Source: Periconia sp. R9002
Taxonomy: Eukaryota > Ascomycota > Dothideomycetes > Pleosporales > Periconiaceae
NCBI GenBank assembly: GCA_023627715.1
Contig: JAMAHW010000071.1
Span: forward strand, 62,001 to 126,000
Direction of reading: 5' to 3'
Length of the DNA stretch: 64,000 nucleotides
Part shown: in pieces, positions 22,315 through 33,320 of the stretch
How the letters are laid out: every line of letters starts with the position of its first letter
How positions within the stretch are numbered: the first letter of the stretch is position 1
Program-made: the position numbers and the translations under genes
Notes under the pieces: model-generated
The model's database searches: none
Told to the model about the DNA's origin: nothing
Seen by the model: only the letters and a program-made list of their open reading frames with translations

Positions 22315-23624
22315 GAATATTATGTTGTTTAGATTGGAGAGGGAAAACGTGCGTATGTACACTGGCGGTTCTTTTCGCCTCCGCGGGGATTAGATAGAGT
22401 GGGAACGAGTGGATGAGTGCTTGCTTTTTTTACTGCGAAGAGTTTGAGATACCAGGCCTTTTGAGCCAACCACGAGCTGTCATTACTTTGAATAATGAAT
22501 TACATCTTTGAAGACTACTCTTTTGCATACATGTTGAACTTTAAGAACAGTTGGGAGGAGGAAGGAAAGCCATTCACTCACATCAATCTGTTCCCCTATA
22601 GCACAAAACCATCCTACCTTATAATAAATGGTGCCCCGCAAGTTGCTCTTATTATTCCTCCTACACTATACACTCCCTCCACAAACCTTCCACAATCCCC
22701 ATAACCTCACAACCGTCAACACCACCAAACCCTCTCCCCCCTCCCCCCCCCATCCATAATCACCTACCCACGCACCACCTCAACACAACCACCCCCTATG
22801 TCTGTCACCATCCTCCCATCCCAATCCTAATCCCAACCCGCAAAACCACCCACCAAATACCAAAACCTAAACACTACATACATACTTACTAGAGTACCTA
22901 GGTACTCAAACCCACCAAACCTACATGTAAGATCGTGCTAAATGCATAACATCCCCACCCTCCCGATAAGAAGTTTCACGTATCGAAACCGGGGGTAAGT
23001 AAGCAAAACTTAAAAACAAAAAACTATAAAGTAGTAAAGGATAAAGTATGTAGTGAACAACAAGCAGCACTGTAGTAAAGAGAAAAAAAAACAGGTGCGG
23101 GGTTTATTGTTTGCATTGATTTAGGAACTAGTTAGGTATCACTACCTATGTTGAACTCTAGGTAAGTACAGTACAGGGGTCGTTTGTTACATATCGAGAC
23201 AAGACACCACATAGCGTATCGTATCACCTCTCTGTAACACACCAGGAAGTAATAAATTGGGTACCTGGTGTTACCAGTCATTATCTATAAATTAGATAAA
23301 ACTATACTATACATACTACATAGGTCGTAGAGCGTCTACTTCGTAGAACCTATTAGTCCTCCCAATATGTGACTTCCCGGCGTGTCACCCTTCTGTAAGG
23401 CATTAATGATGGATTGTAATTACCCTGGTTACATTGAACGAAGTTTGGACAGGTGAGATAGGTATCCGTAAAGGCTTTTTTATTCACTACATAATACATG
23501 GAGGAACAGTATAGAGTACTTTGCCACAACAACTAGTATCCTTCCCTTCTTCTCCTTAACATACATACCTGACATGTCAACATAATGCTTCGCGAGGGAC
23601 AGGTTATCTCCTCATCTGGAAATC
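22315..23624. other. Intergenic, low-complexity and relic DNA
   Basis: 1.3 kb downstream of the permease. Positions 22655-22875 are almost free of G (C/A/T only, with a long C run near 22743). Positions 22880-23270 hold TAGGTAC/GTACCTA words. A decayed gene fragment lies at 23167-23222. No intact gene seen. Confidence 0.5.
23167..23222 (-). pseudogene. Relic fragment related to the cysteine-rich gene
   Basis: On the minus strand this stretch reads DTLCGVLSRY.TND, resembling NTLHHVVSRQQTTLY in exon 1 of the gene at 23849-25267. Nucleotide similarity covers about 50 bases (shared words such as gtcgtttgtt, tcgagac, caccac and agcgtat) with several indels. It looks like a decayed paralogue scrap. 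The match is short, so this is tentative. Confidence 0.35.
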
Positions 23625-23752
23625 ACAGTCATATGCATGAATTTTTTGAATTTTGAGTTGATCATCACAGAGTATTGCTACCCTAGGTATCGACACAGGT
23701 AGGGGAAACACTTGATAACGTCCTCAGCCAGGACGGACAGTCATATGCATGA
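23625..23752 (-). mobile_element. SINE-like element with 16-bp target duplication
   Basis: A 96-bp unit (23641-23736) is flanked by a perfect 16-bp direct repeat, ACAGTCATATGCATGA, at 23625-23640 and 23737-23752. Read on the minus strand the unit starts CCGTCCTGGCTGAGGACG, where TGGCTGAGGACG resembles a Pol III A box at about +7. It then has GTGTCGATACC at about +41 (B-box-like) and ends in an A-rich tail. Related copies lie at 60801 and 61151 on the plus strand. Long direct repeats of this kind are left by target-primed insertion. Family assignment is my inference. Confidence 0.6.
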
Positions 23753-23848
23753 TGCCATAAGAGCTCTCAAAGCCTTCGGTTTCGTTTTGCCCCAAGACCT
23801 TTCCCAAGACCATTCTGTGACGACTCGAAATCACCCGTGTTAGGATTA

Positions 23849-25267
23849 TCAGTCTGGCTCGCAGGTTTGTGCATGTTGTCCTTGATCGCCTGCATAGTGC
23901 GCCAGCCCCGCAATAACAACGCGCTCATTGTGGCCAGTCTGGCGATTTCGCAGAACGTCGACGGCTCGAGAAGAAGGGGTTGAGAGCTCAAGAAGCAGTT
24001 GCTTGCTGGTCGTCTTAAGCCAGAACTGGTGTTTAGTGGTTCCACGGACGTCCGATCGTTTCACATCAGAGCGACTTATCTCGAAAACGTCAACCTCAAC
24101 AGACTGGAGATTGAAGACAAAGTCAAACGGACGGACGTGTTTCTCGCGGAGAAAGTCAAGCATGCGTTCTGTGTGACAGGTGAACTCATCGAGCCCGCAT
24201 GAAATGAGGGTCGGGCGAGACGGTGAATCCATAAGAAATTGCTTTACCTGGTTGGTGTAACCCCGTAATGCTGGAATAGCCGCATTCGTTGCTGGTGCAG
24301 GGAAGGCACAGGTCGGGCACTCGAGCATTGCCATTATCTTTGCATTGGATGGGGGGGCGGGGGGTGTTCGCGGCGTCGGGAACCAACGGAAAGATCAACC
24401 TCTTTGGCGCCGACTTTATTAGTTTCTGGACACGTATCTCTCCATCGCAGTGTCCCTCGTGATGATTTAAGGTGTACAGGTCCGCCGAACGAGTCCCACA
24501 ACCTTCTGAGCAAAGGAACTGACCACGCTCGTCATGGACGTATGTATTACAGATGTACCCACCCATCTTTAAGGTTTTTGCAAGTTGAATATCACAACCC
24601 GTAACAGATTGCCATGGACAGGTCATCAGTTTCTCTTCACCTCTTTTGCATTGGCAGCGAGCTGCCGAGGCGTACATTTTGCAGAGTTTGCCACGATTTC
24701 GTGGGCATGGGATGGTGTTCTTTCCAATTTCGAGGATGTGCCCTAGGTCGTCCAGTGGTTCGTTTGCGGGCGGAGCTTCGACATGTCTCCACATGTGCTT
24801 TTTCGATAAAAAAGACTCAGTGACTGGACATAACCCTGTATGAGAGAAAACGCAAGTCCTCCTGGTCTCTTCGTGGAATGGCATGATAGCCACTTTCAGG
24901 TTTCGAATCCGGTCAGCAAGGGATATGCTATTGCTCGGAACATCCTGCGCACCTTGTTTAACGTTAGCCAGTTAACTCAAAGAGAAAACTGCCCCACCTC
25001 ATAATCATTTGTGCAAAGCAGGTTGCTTTCATCATTGCTACTGTTTAACTCCAGGTACAGAGTCGTTTGTTGTCGAGACACCACGTGGTGTAGCGTATTA
25101 AGGGACTGATGATGCAGTGCAAGGACGTTAAAGAACTTTGTACAGGTTCTCATTGCTACTTGTGCAGTATATACCCCTAAACTTTTGGTAATCTCCATAA
25201 TCCTTAGAACCGTTAAGGCTACCGAATCAAAAAAACCACATCCATTCAATTTGTGTCCACCCTCCAT
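23849..25267 (-). CDS. Cysteine-rich hypothetical protein
   Basis: Three exons: 25267-24998, 24944-24248 and 24168-23849 (introns 53 and 79 bases); phases fit exactly and give 428 aa. The start ATG has a purine at -3 and G at +4. Residues 60-80 contain LNTLHHVVSRQQTTLYLEL. The centre is rich in Cys and His (CVFSHTGLCPVTESFLSKKH, CPRNRGKLCKMY, CQCKRGEEKLMTCPWQSVTG, CSEGCGTRSADLYTLNHHEG), spaced irregularly, possibly zinc knuckles. No signal peptide or membrane segment is seen. I do not recognise the family. Relics of the same sequence at 23.2 and 41.1 kb suggest it belongs to a multi-copy, decaying family. The first intron donor (GTGGGG) is weak, so exon 1 is less sure. Confidence 0.55.
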
Positions 25268-25535
25268 GCCTCCCTAGTATATCAATTTGACTGTCGCCAG
25301 ATATCAACGTTCAGATGATCTGCCTGGTCGGCTGATTGATGAAATTCTCGTGGTTGTCCAGTCAACCCGCTCAGCAAAGTCGAACAGAGCACGGCCAATA
25401 TCATTTCCTCCATGTGTAGATGTTCTCTACTGTGTCGGCGGATCCAAATATCAGTTGCAATATCCAAATCGTTGAGTCACGCAGCAATAAGACCGCATGT
25501 ACTGCAAGCCCAATCGTGATGGATCGTGGTGCCAA

Positions 25536-26402
25536 CTATTCGGATGAATATTTGAAGAAGTCATATAAGAACTGAGGTCCGTAGCCTTCATGGGAGAATA
25601 GTACAAATGCAATTCTTCCTGTGAAGGTGCATGGCGCAGTATAGCCGATATCTTTGCTTGAGCGGCAAGCTGACACAAGTCTTTTGATGAAAGGTGCAGA
25701 CGCAGGGTCGGGGAGTTCGTATAGGCCAGAAATGACATCCCCAAAGCTTTTTTTCACCATGTCATCGCTTGGTGGATCCCAACCGCCGCATAGATCTTCA
25801 TCTATGAAATCGTCGATGAGATTTTCCAACGTTTCACCTACAATTTTGCGGAATCCTGGTATATCATAATTGACTGCCATTCCATAGAGGGTGATAATAG
25901 CGACGATGTCCCCTACATCAGCCAGATTTTCGATAGAAGAAGTTGAGTCTGTGTATATCCACTCGAGCATCCATTCAACGTAGTCCTTGTATACTTCCAG
26001 ATACACCCCGCTAGTGTCCTATCATTAGGTTAGTCGGCTGAGATTATCATGTGTATGAGAAAACATACCCCACTCCAATCGTCAGGAAGTGAAGCCGTGA
26101 ATGCAGACTTGAACCATCCTGAACGGCTTGCGAGAATGGCTTTATGAGCAAAGAATGTATGATTCTCAAATCCATAGTCAATCTTGAAGTCCGAGAAATG
26201 TGGGTTATTGTAAAACCTGAAATTCAGTTTAGCTCTTTGTAGTCGTGCGATATAGTAACTAAACTCACTCAGGTGGAAACTGCACAGAGAAGGGCTCGGT
26301 TGGAGGCTCTAAATATGGATTGACCGTTGCGTCGTCCATAGGTTCTGGGGCCGTGTCGGATGATTTTAGCGTTGGAGTGGTGTTGTTGGTGTTAGAAGCC
26401 AT
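25536..26402 (-). CDS. BTB/POZ domain protein
   Basis: Three exons: 26402-26269, 26216-26069 and 26018-25536; 254 aa. After a 45-residue Pro/Thr-rich leader comes a BTB fold: FYNNPHFSDFKIDYGFENHT, FFAHKAILASRSGWFKSAF, DDWSG, then VEWMLEWIYTDS and MAVNYDIPGFRKIV. The HKAIL.SRS..F core and the WIYT segment are diagnostic. BTB proteins dimerise and may recruit Cul3 ligases; no second domain is seen, as in many short fungal BTB proteins. The ATG context is acc-ATG-GC. Confidence 0.88.
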
Positions 26403-27198
26403 GGTTGTGAACAGCCACAGAAGGCAGGGCAAGTGGAAATGAGGGTGTGAGGTGACGGTGTAGTCTTGAAGGAGGGAGAGTGGACGGGTTTTAAGGAAAG
26501 GCAGACGTGCTAGTCGCTCTTGCCTTTTCTGCCGTGCGGCCGTCCTCTCACAACACAAGTAAACGAAAGTCGGAGAGGTGGTTCTAGTAAGTTTAAGTAA
26601 TAGATTCTGAAGTTGTCAACCATGGGCGAGTTAGGCAGAACAAATTAGGTCGTTCGTTACTCGTTAAGCACTCGGAGTTGTGATGAAATGTTACGGGTCT
26701 CATTCACCCTCAAAAGCCGCCCGTTTTGAGCATCAATTTCTCCTTGTCAACATGCTATTTCACCGCTGACAAAGCTATCAGATGATAGATGAAGTGGGAT
26801 TTGAAAAATTGGGAGCGAAGAAATGTCCACATGCATATATCTCTGTAGACATATAAAGTAGAATGTACCGTTGATGGAGACAAGAGACAATAGGTTTTCC
26901 AAATTCGCTGTTGTCTACTGGAAAGTTATTGATTATCACAAATTGTGTTTGAGGATAATTTTTACGCAGGCAAAAGGAGAAAGAGAGAAAATGGTATACG
27001 ATAGTAACACAGTTGCATGAGAAATCTCCGTCACTATCCGTTAAACTCCAAACCATGGAAGCCAATCCAGAAGACGCCCCCAGTCCGCATGTCCGTGTTC
27101 TACTATCGAGCAAGGCGCGGCCTGCTTAAATCGCCAGGCTATAATGCTCGCTCGCCATAACCGTAGACCCCAAACACAAACGCTGAATCCAACCCCAA
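26403..27198. other. Intergenic
   Basis: 0.8 kb upstream of the BTB gene and downstream of the clathrin light-chain gene. An open frame at 26778-27113 (minus) lacks domain or codon support. Nothing else recognised. Confidence 0.4.
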
Positions 27199-28184
27199 CT
27201 AATATCCCGTGGCACCAGGCGCCTTTTCGTCTTTCCTCAAGCTCAGGAGCAGCTCCCGGAACCGTTGCTTTTCGCTGCCGGAAGCACCGCCCTTCACTCC
27301 TTTGCCGCTCAGATCCACCAACTTAGCAATGCGCTCCCAGCTGGTTCCTCCAGCAGTAGTATCGTCTCGGTTTGCGAGGAACTCCTCCGCTTCCTTCCGT
27401 GTCTTAGCAATTTCCTTCTCCTTCTTGTTGTTGTAGTTCTCGTAGAAGTCATCAATGTTCTGCCGGGCCTCCTCAATCGTCTTGTTCTTGCGGTCCGCCG
27501 AAACCTGATCGCGGTGTTCAATCTGGAGATCGCGTCGCTCGCGCCACTCCCGAATGACTTCGGGTTCGGGGGAGTCTGACCGGAGGGGGGTAAAGGAGGG
27601 TTGTGGTTGACCGGGAAGGAATGGCAGTGAAGAACCGGTGATGGTGCCACCAGGTGCCATGTGCTAGTTTGCGTCAGTTTGCGACCCCAAATAAAGTTGT
27701 ATGTCCTCATCGCAACAGACAATCAGATCGCTGGTTTGCGACAGCAAATAAACCGTACATGGAGAAGCTCAAGCTTGGCGGGCTCGAGGCGACATCCTAG
27801 ATTTCACATGCGAATGCGAAGCATCTTACCTCGTTCGTGGTATCAATGGCCGGGAAAGAGCTCTCAAAGCCAGAAATCTCCTCACCGCCGGTATTGGCTT
27901 GGAAGTCACCGCCGCCGCCTAGCAAATCGTCGTCGCCGTCCTCGACGGTTGCTAGTTTGTCATTCGGAGTCGAGAACACGTTGGCGTCGTCGCCGAGGAG
28001 AGCCTTCTCGCGCTCGAGGAAGGAAGTAGCGTTGGCATCGTCTCCAATGAAGTCGATGTTGCTATCACCGGTCACCTCTGTTTGGCCTAAAGTGGTTCGT
28101 TCAGCGAGCTGCGTAACTATAGACCGGGGAAGTTGGTAGCTTACCAGCCTCGAAGCCGTCGATTGAGGGGAATCTGTCCGCCAT
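27199..28184 (-). CDS. Clathrin light chain
   Basis: Three exons: 28184-28145, 28086-27830 and 27663-27199 (introns of 58 and 166 bases); 253 aa. N-terminus MADRFPSIDGFEAGQTEV, then an acidic region with SNIDFIGDDANATSFLERE and DLLGGGGDF. The central heavy-chain-binding helix has PEVIREWRERRDLQIEHRD and runs on into a long coiled coil, EEARQNIDDFYENYNNKKEK. The C-terminus is SWERIAKLVDLSGKGVKGG, then KQRFRELLLSLRKDEKAPG. It binds clathrin heavy chain in triskelia and regulates coat assembly in endocytosis and Golgi traffic. Divergent from the Rtt103-like gene, sharing a 460-bp promoter interval. Confidence 0.95.
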
Positions 28185-28644
28185 TGTGAATGTGAAGATT
28201 ATGGTAACGAGAAGAGAGAAGCGAGAAAAAGGTGAAGGTAGGTGCTTGTCGCTCAGGAATTGCTTATTGCGGTCAAGTTGCGGCAGCGACAGGACAGGAG
28301 ATGTGGAAGTGACCGGAGTTACTTCGGGCCGCCGCGCTGAGTAAGTGACAGAGCTCAGGCCATTTAGCTACAGCACAAGCTCCACGTCTTTCAGTCCTCA
28401 CCACAAATTATCCTTCTCAACAAAGCTGCATTCAACCCAAATTTTGGAGTGATTTCACTGCCCTTGCGGTCGCGCTCCGAGGGGTCATATAGTGTTTCTA
28501 GACTGCTTTTAGTGCTGGGTCAAGGCTGCACAGGCGCCATAAAGGAAGGACTGAAGATCGTCGCGTGAGGCACTTTTGATAGCGCGTCTGTTCCAGTTGC
28601 AACAAAAAGACGACGAGTGTGATTTTCTACGACTTGTTCTGAGA
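28185..28644. promoter_or_regulatory. Shared divergent promoter interval
   Basis: 460 bp between the start codons of the clathrin light-chain (minus) and Rtt103-like (plus) genes. No specific site is claimed. Confidence 0.4.
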
Positions 28645-30167
28645 ATGGCTTTCACCGAAGACAGCCTCAAGGCAAAGCTAGCGTCTCTCAACGAGACTCA
28701 AGATTCCATCTCCACTGTTGGCCAATGGATCTTGTTTCACAGGTAAATTCTCCTATGCACTCATCGACCGTGCCTCCAACACGGTTGACAACCCAGTGTT
28801 ATGCTATATCGCGTGCTTTTTTCATCTGCAATCAAATCATCATGGATGCACATGTCCCACCGACCTCATAGCTAACAATCACAGACGCCATGCTGACAAG
28901 ATTGCCCAACTCTGGTTTCAGCGTGTCAAGGACACCCCTCCAAACAAGAGGTTGACACTGATATATCTGGCGAACGGTCAGTACCTTTTTTATCCTACGC
29001 TATGCAGTTTGACATCAGCTAATAGCCACGTAGAAATTGCCCAGCAAGCAAAGATCCGTAAGAAGGACGAGTTTCTCAAAGCCTTCGACCCCATCATCGT
29101 GGAAGGCAGCGCAGCCGCCTACAAAGGCTCCGGCCCCGATATACAGAACAAGATTCGACGTGTTATCGAAGTATGGCGACAACGCAGTGTCTTCCGGCCG
29201 CCTGTCCAAGATGAGATTGAGAGGGCATTGAACGGTACGACCATGGCTATCTCGAGTATATATACAGCAGTACTAATTCTATACAGATATTGACAAGTCC
29301 CGATCGACGCGAAAACCCGCCCTTGGAGGCTCACTATTTTCCAGCTCTTCGCTCCCACCCGAGCTGAAGCCTGTAGAGCCGATGGCTACAGCTGTTCAAA
29401 AAGCGGAGCTGAACATTAAACCCTCGCTAACGACCGCGAACCAAGAGTACGAGAAGCTCACAAACCCGAACACCCCCATCCCTACCCCTCCCGTACACGC
29501 GGCTCATCTCGCCGAGCTTGTGAAGAAACTCGCAATGGCGGAGAGCGCTGTGGCAGATGGCATCAAAGCACGAAAAGAATTGGTTGCTGGCCTAGAGAAG
29601 CTTCTCGAGTCGAACAAGGCAAAGGTGGCTCAAGAAGAATCGCAGCTGGCAGACCTCAAGACTCGAAAAGAGGCAATCGATGTCCGTAAGCGTGAGGTCG
29701 AAAACGCCATACTTCGAGGCCTTTCCGCCGCAGAGACTACCGCCATTTCTGCCGCGCCCCTTCCCGGAGTCGCGCAGGTATCACACGAGCGACCTGACGT
29801 CGAAGAGCTCACTCCACCTCCAATGGAGTCCTTCACGCCCGTTGGATCCCCGGCGCAAAAACCGCAAGATGCACCCCCTATTCCAGCTGATGGTGCGAAA
29901 GAGCATTCTCTGCCACCGGCCTGGGGTAATACAAATCCCGAGTTCTCGGCGCCCGCCGTCACCCCAAGCATCCCTCCACCGTCTATCCCAGGAGCTGACT
30001 TGCTGCGGAGCTTGACTCACGCGCGACAGGACGATAACGGTACATATGCGCCCACAGCGGCTAAGAAGAGAAAGATGAGCCAGAATGCGGCGGAGGAGGA
30101 ATTTGCTGTTTTTGCTGCTGACGACGACATGAATGGGATTGATTCGAACCTTGGAGATCTTATTTGA
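28645..30167 (+). CDS. Rtt103-like CID (RPR) domain protein
   Basis: Four exons: 28645-28742, 28885-28976, 29034-29234 and 29287-30167; 423 aa. Residues 1-130 form a CTD-interacting domain: LKAKLASLNETQDSISTVGQ, RRHADKIAQLWFQRV, RLTLIYLANEIAQQAKIRKK, and IVEVWRQR-type helix IRRVIEVWRQRSVF. Next is a coiled coil (about 200-290) with LAELVKKLAMAESAV and LADLKTRKEAIDVRKREVEN, then a Pro-rich tail with a basic AAKKRKM nuclear signal. The layout matches yeast Rtt103 and animal RPRD proteins, which bind Ser2-phosphorylated RNA polymerase II tails during termination. Confidence 0.92.
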
Positions 30168-30518
30168 GGCTCAGAATGGTTATCAGTGGCAGAAGTTGAC
30201 ATGAGGACGACAGTGAAACAACTGAAGAATATGAGTGGCGGGCGGTCTATTGTATTGTAGTACTGTGAGTTTTTTTTTCTTCGATCAACTGGATTATGCA
30301 AATGTCAATCAACAAGGCGGTGGAACAGAACAGTCTCTTTGTCAGGGTTCCTGGGTAAAGATTGTTGAAATATCATCGCAAAGGCTCACCACAGCTAAAG
30401 CGACTCTCCATGATGCAAATGAGTATAATACATTCCGCAATCCATTCATCCATCCATCCGTGACGCATCACCATCCATTCCGTGCCCCCTTTTCGAAATA
30501 AAAAAAAAAACAGCCCAC
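30168..30518. other. Intergenic, tail-to-tail
   Basis: 351 bp between convergent genes, with a 10-A run at about 30501-30510. No gene seen. Confidence 0.4.
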
Positions 30519-32123
30519 TCACTCCTGCTGCCCCGGCATCTTATGCGTCCGCTCAATCTCCTCCATAACCTTCCGCCCCTCATCCGTCGTAGCATCCACA
30601 ACCCCCTGCTCGAGACTCAACATACCACCCGCACCCAACTTCTCCACCACCTCCTCAGCCTCATCCACGCTCATCTTCGCCAGCACCTTATTCACCTCAT
30701 CCAAGCTCCCACTCGTAAGCGCGCGCTGCAGCCCAGGCGGGAACGCGTCGTAAATCTCCCTCGCGGCCTTCTCAGCCTCGCGCTCCGCCGGGTCCGTGGC
30801 CGTCGGGACTTCGGGGGGCACCGAGATGTTGATGGTGGTATTTGGGTCGACGGCGTGGAGCTGGATCTGCTCGACGCCCTCGCCACTTGCCGCGTCGTTC
30901 TCGCGCTCCTTCTTGATTTCCGCGGCGCGCACGCGGATACGTCCGTATGTGGAGTCGACGTCGTCGTGGAACATTTTGTACGCTTGGTGGTCTTTGGTCT
31001 GGACGCGTTTGAAGAAGAGGGCCACGCCATCGCGGCCGCCGAGTTGGCGACAGTATTGTAGGAGGAGACCCGCGTGCACGCATTGCTTTGCGTGTTTGGG
31101 TTTGCCCTCGAGTTCCGAGTTGAAGGCTTCGACGAGGAGGCCGTCGGTTTCTTTTTCGGCGAGCAGGTTGGGATGTTGGTTGAGGAAGCTGAAGCACGAT
31201 GACCAGTCGCCGGGTTTGATTTTTGCGAATTGTTTGGCGAGAGGTGAAGCTTCGACGCTGTCGTCGTCGACGTTTGTGCCTTCTTCAATGTCGGCTTCTG
31301 CGCCGGAGGATACGCCCGTCTCGGTGCGGGCGGCAGATGGGCGCGAGGTGGAATCGGAGGGGGAGTTGAGGAGTTCGACGGTGGTTTCGGACTTCTTTGC
31401 TGCGGCGGGTTTGGAGGAGGATGAGGTTTTTGGTTGGTCTTCGTGCTTGACATTGGAGTAGTTGAACCCGTCGCGTATGTCGTCGCTCGTGATGTGCTTC
31501 TTTTCTTCCTTTTCGAGCTCGGCGAGCTTTGCCAGGAGTTGCTTTTGCAGGTCTACCACGCGCGCTTTGTGTGAATCTAGTGCCTCGATGAACTGATCGA
31601 GTCGATTGCTCTCGCCTTCCACTTTCTTTGCATCGACCTCCTTCTTCACCTCGTCGATCAAGCTCGCTAGCATTTGTGGGTATGTGGGTTTCTCCTTGAT
31701 GTGCTCATGGACGCCCTCGGGGGGTGGTGGGGGCCTGTCCTCTCCGCTCGCCATCATGCCTTCCATCATGCTCTGAAAAACTAGCTGGTCGGTATTTGCT
31801 CCGCCATCCCCACTGCTAGCTTTTTCCTTGTGCGACTTGAGGGCTGTGAGGAGGCGGTCGATGCGATCGGTGAAGCCATCGTTGATGATTCGCTCGTATT
31901 TTAGGGTTTTTATCTGGTGACGTCGTTGCTCGCGCTCCTGGTGGATTTGGTTCTGTTTCGCGCGAATGAAGGATCTCTTATCGACGTTGGGGTGGACTTC
32001 GATGTCGCTGTCATCGGACAGCTCTAAGGCATCCTGATTTCAAAAGCATGGTTAGTGACGTGAGGAAAATTGGTACTGAGAAGGAAAGTGAGTACCCACC
32101 CACTTGCTATAATTGATGACCAT
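30519..32123 (-). CDS. cdc37: Hsp90 co-chaperone Cdc37
   Basis: Two exons: 32123-32100 (eight codons) and 32033-30519; 512 aa. The tiny first exon gives MVINYSKW, which joins to DALELSDDSDIEVHPNVDKR, the nearly invariant Cdc37 N-terminus with the CK2-type phospho-serine. Then come the kinase-binding coiled coil (SFIRAKQNQIHQEREQRRHQ, LLAKLAELEKEEK), the Hsp90-binding middle domain (CFSFLNQHPNLLAEKETDGL, QCVHAGLLLQYCRQLGGRDG) and the C-terminal helical domain. It delivers protein kinases to Hsp90 in the cytosol. On the coding strand the 3' 250 bases switch to G-rich codons. Confidence 0.95.
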
Positions 32124-32906
32124 GCTGAAAACTCAATTTCGTGCACAGTATGAGGAATGTTGTTGTGTTGTCGAGGAGGTTTCGTTGTTTAGAGGGTCGT
32201 AGCGGGGGTCTTGGTGGGGTCATGGGTTGACGTCTGAGGAGAGCTCGGACGCTCTCGAACATTCCGTGGTTTCCAAAGACAGTGAAAGCAAGAACGTGGC
32301 TATTGTTGCCTGCCAGACTACAAACCTTGAAATGGTTTGTATGTTTTTATCGCTATTAAAATGCTCTGAGGGCTCTGAAATGAAGTAGGTGAGGTTGTGT
32401 TGTGGCATGTAAACGTTCCATTTTCGATTTACTAACCAGTTGACAGCTCAAGTTTTGTGCACGAGACGGGATGGCAATGTCTCACATGTGTAATAAGCAG
32501 CTGCTGGGCTATATCAGGTAACTGGCCGCTGCGAATAGCCTCATCCTTCCCAATCACTTGCAAATATCCTATATATGTATTAACATTTTTCTACGACATC
32601 AATAGCTGCTGCCTAAACCCTACAAAGCTGCACTATACAAAATCACTCTATATCTCATTTCCCATCGATAAGTAAAAAAATATCATTACAAGGAAAATAT
32701 GCTCAATCAAGTACAAAAGTAGATTGGAGCAGGGTTCATATGTTGTGCTACTCCCATTGAATGCCTCTTCCCCGCACGTGGGGTCTTGCGGGGCATTTCC
32801 GTCTCCCATATCGACTTCAACTACATATATACTGATATGTACAGCTACGGTTTCTGAGCTCAAGCTCTATCACACCTATCAGATCTGAAATCTATTCATC
32901 GTCAAC
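32124..32906. other. Intergenic, divergent promoter region
   Basis: 0.8 kb between divergent Cdc37 and GFA genes. AT-rich toward the GFA start. No gene seen. Confidence 0.4.
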
Positions 32907-33320
32907 ATGCAAGGCTCCTGTAGTTGCGGCGCTGTTCAGTTCACGACTCCAACGGACAAACCTCTTCGCCTCTTCCACTGCCACTGCATAGACTGCCGCA
33001 AACAAAGCGCAAGTGCTTTCGGTACATCTGCCATCTTCCCCTTCTTCAGTGTTGCCGACGATCCCCACGTAACGTTCTTCACACGTACATGCGACAGCGG
33101 CCGTAAGCAAAAGTGTTACTTCTGCAAAGAATGTGGAAGTCGGATCCTTCATGCTCATATCGTCGACAGCGGCAATCCGGAAGTGGTCGCGGTGAAAGCT
33201 GGCTTGTTAGAGGACTTAGAATGGAAAGACGCAGTGCATATATATACAAGGAGTGCGGTCGTTCCAATCCCAGAAGGTGTCGAGACTTTTGAGGCCGATC
33301 CGGGATGGACAAAGAAATGA
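32907..33320 (+). CDS. GFA/CENP-V family zinc protein
   Basis: Single exon, 137 aa. The three zinc sites of the GFA (formaldehyde-activating enzyme-like) fold are present: SCSCGAVQF, CHCIDCRKQSAS and FCKECGSRI. A TSAIFPFF strand and the C-terminal EGVETFEADPGW are typical. Members are small cytosolic proteins proposed to act with glutathione adducts; for fungal members the reaction is generally unproven. The ATG (caac-ATG) is the first in frame. Confidence 0.92.
   Translation: MQGSCSCGAVQFTTPTDKPLRLFHCHCIDCRKQSASAFGTSAIFPFFSVADDPHVTFFTRTCDSGRKQKCYFCKECGSRILHAHIVDSGNPEVVAVKAGLLEDLEWKDAVHIYTRSAVVPIPEGVETFEADPGWTKK

Noticed and set aside
20851..22362. Long minus-strand open frames (163 and 276 codons) opposite the permease
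   Set aside because: They are Asp/Glu/Val/Gly-rich shadows produced by the C-ending codons of the real gene and carry no domain.
25080..25093. Palindrome caccacgtggtg as a regulatory site
   Set aside because: It lies inside a coding exon and is not conserved in the two relic copies, so it is likely chance.
26778..27113. Minus-strand frame of 111 codons
   Set aside because: Random-looking sequence with no partner exons.
30543..31461. Several long plus-strand frames opposite Cdc37
   Set aside because: Shadows of a strongly supported gene; composition biased, no homology.
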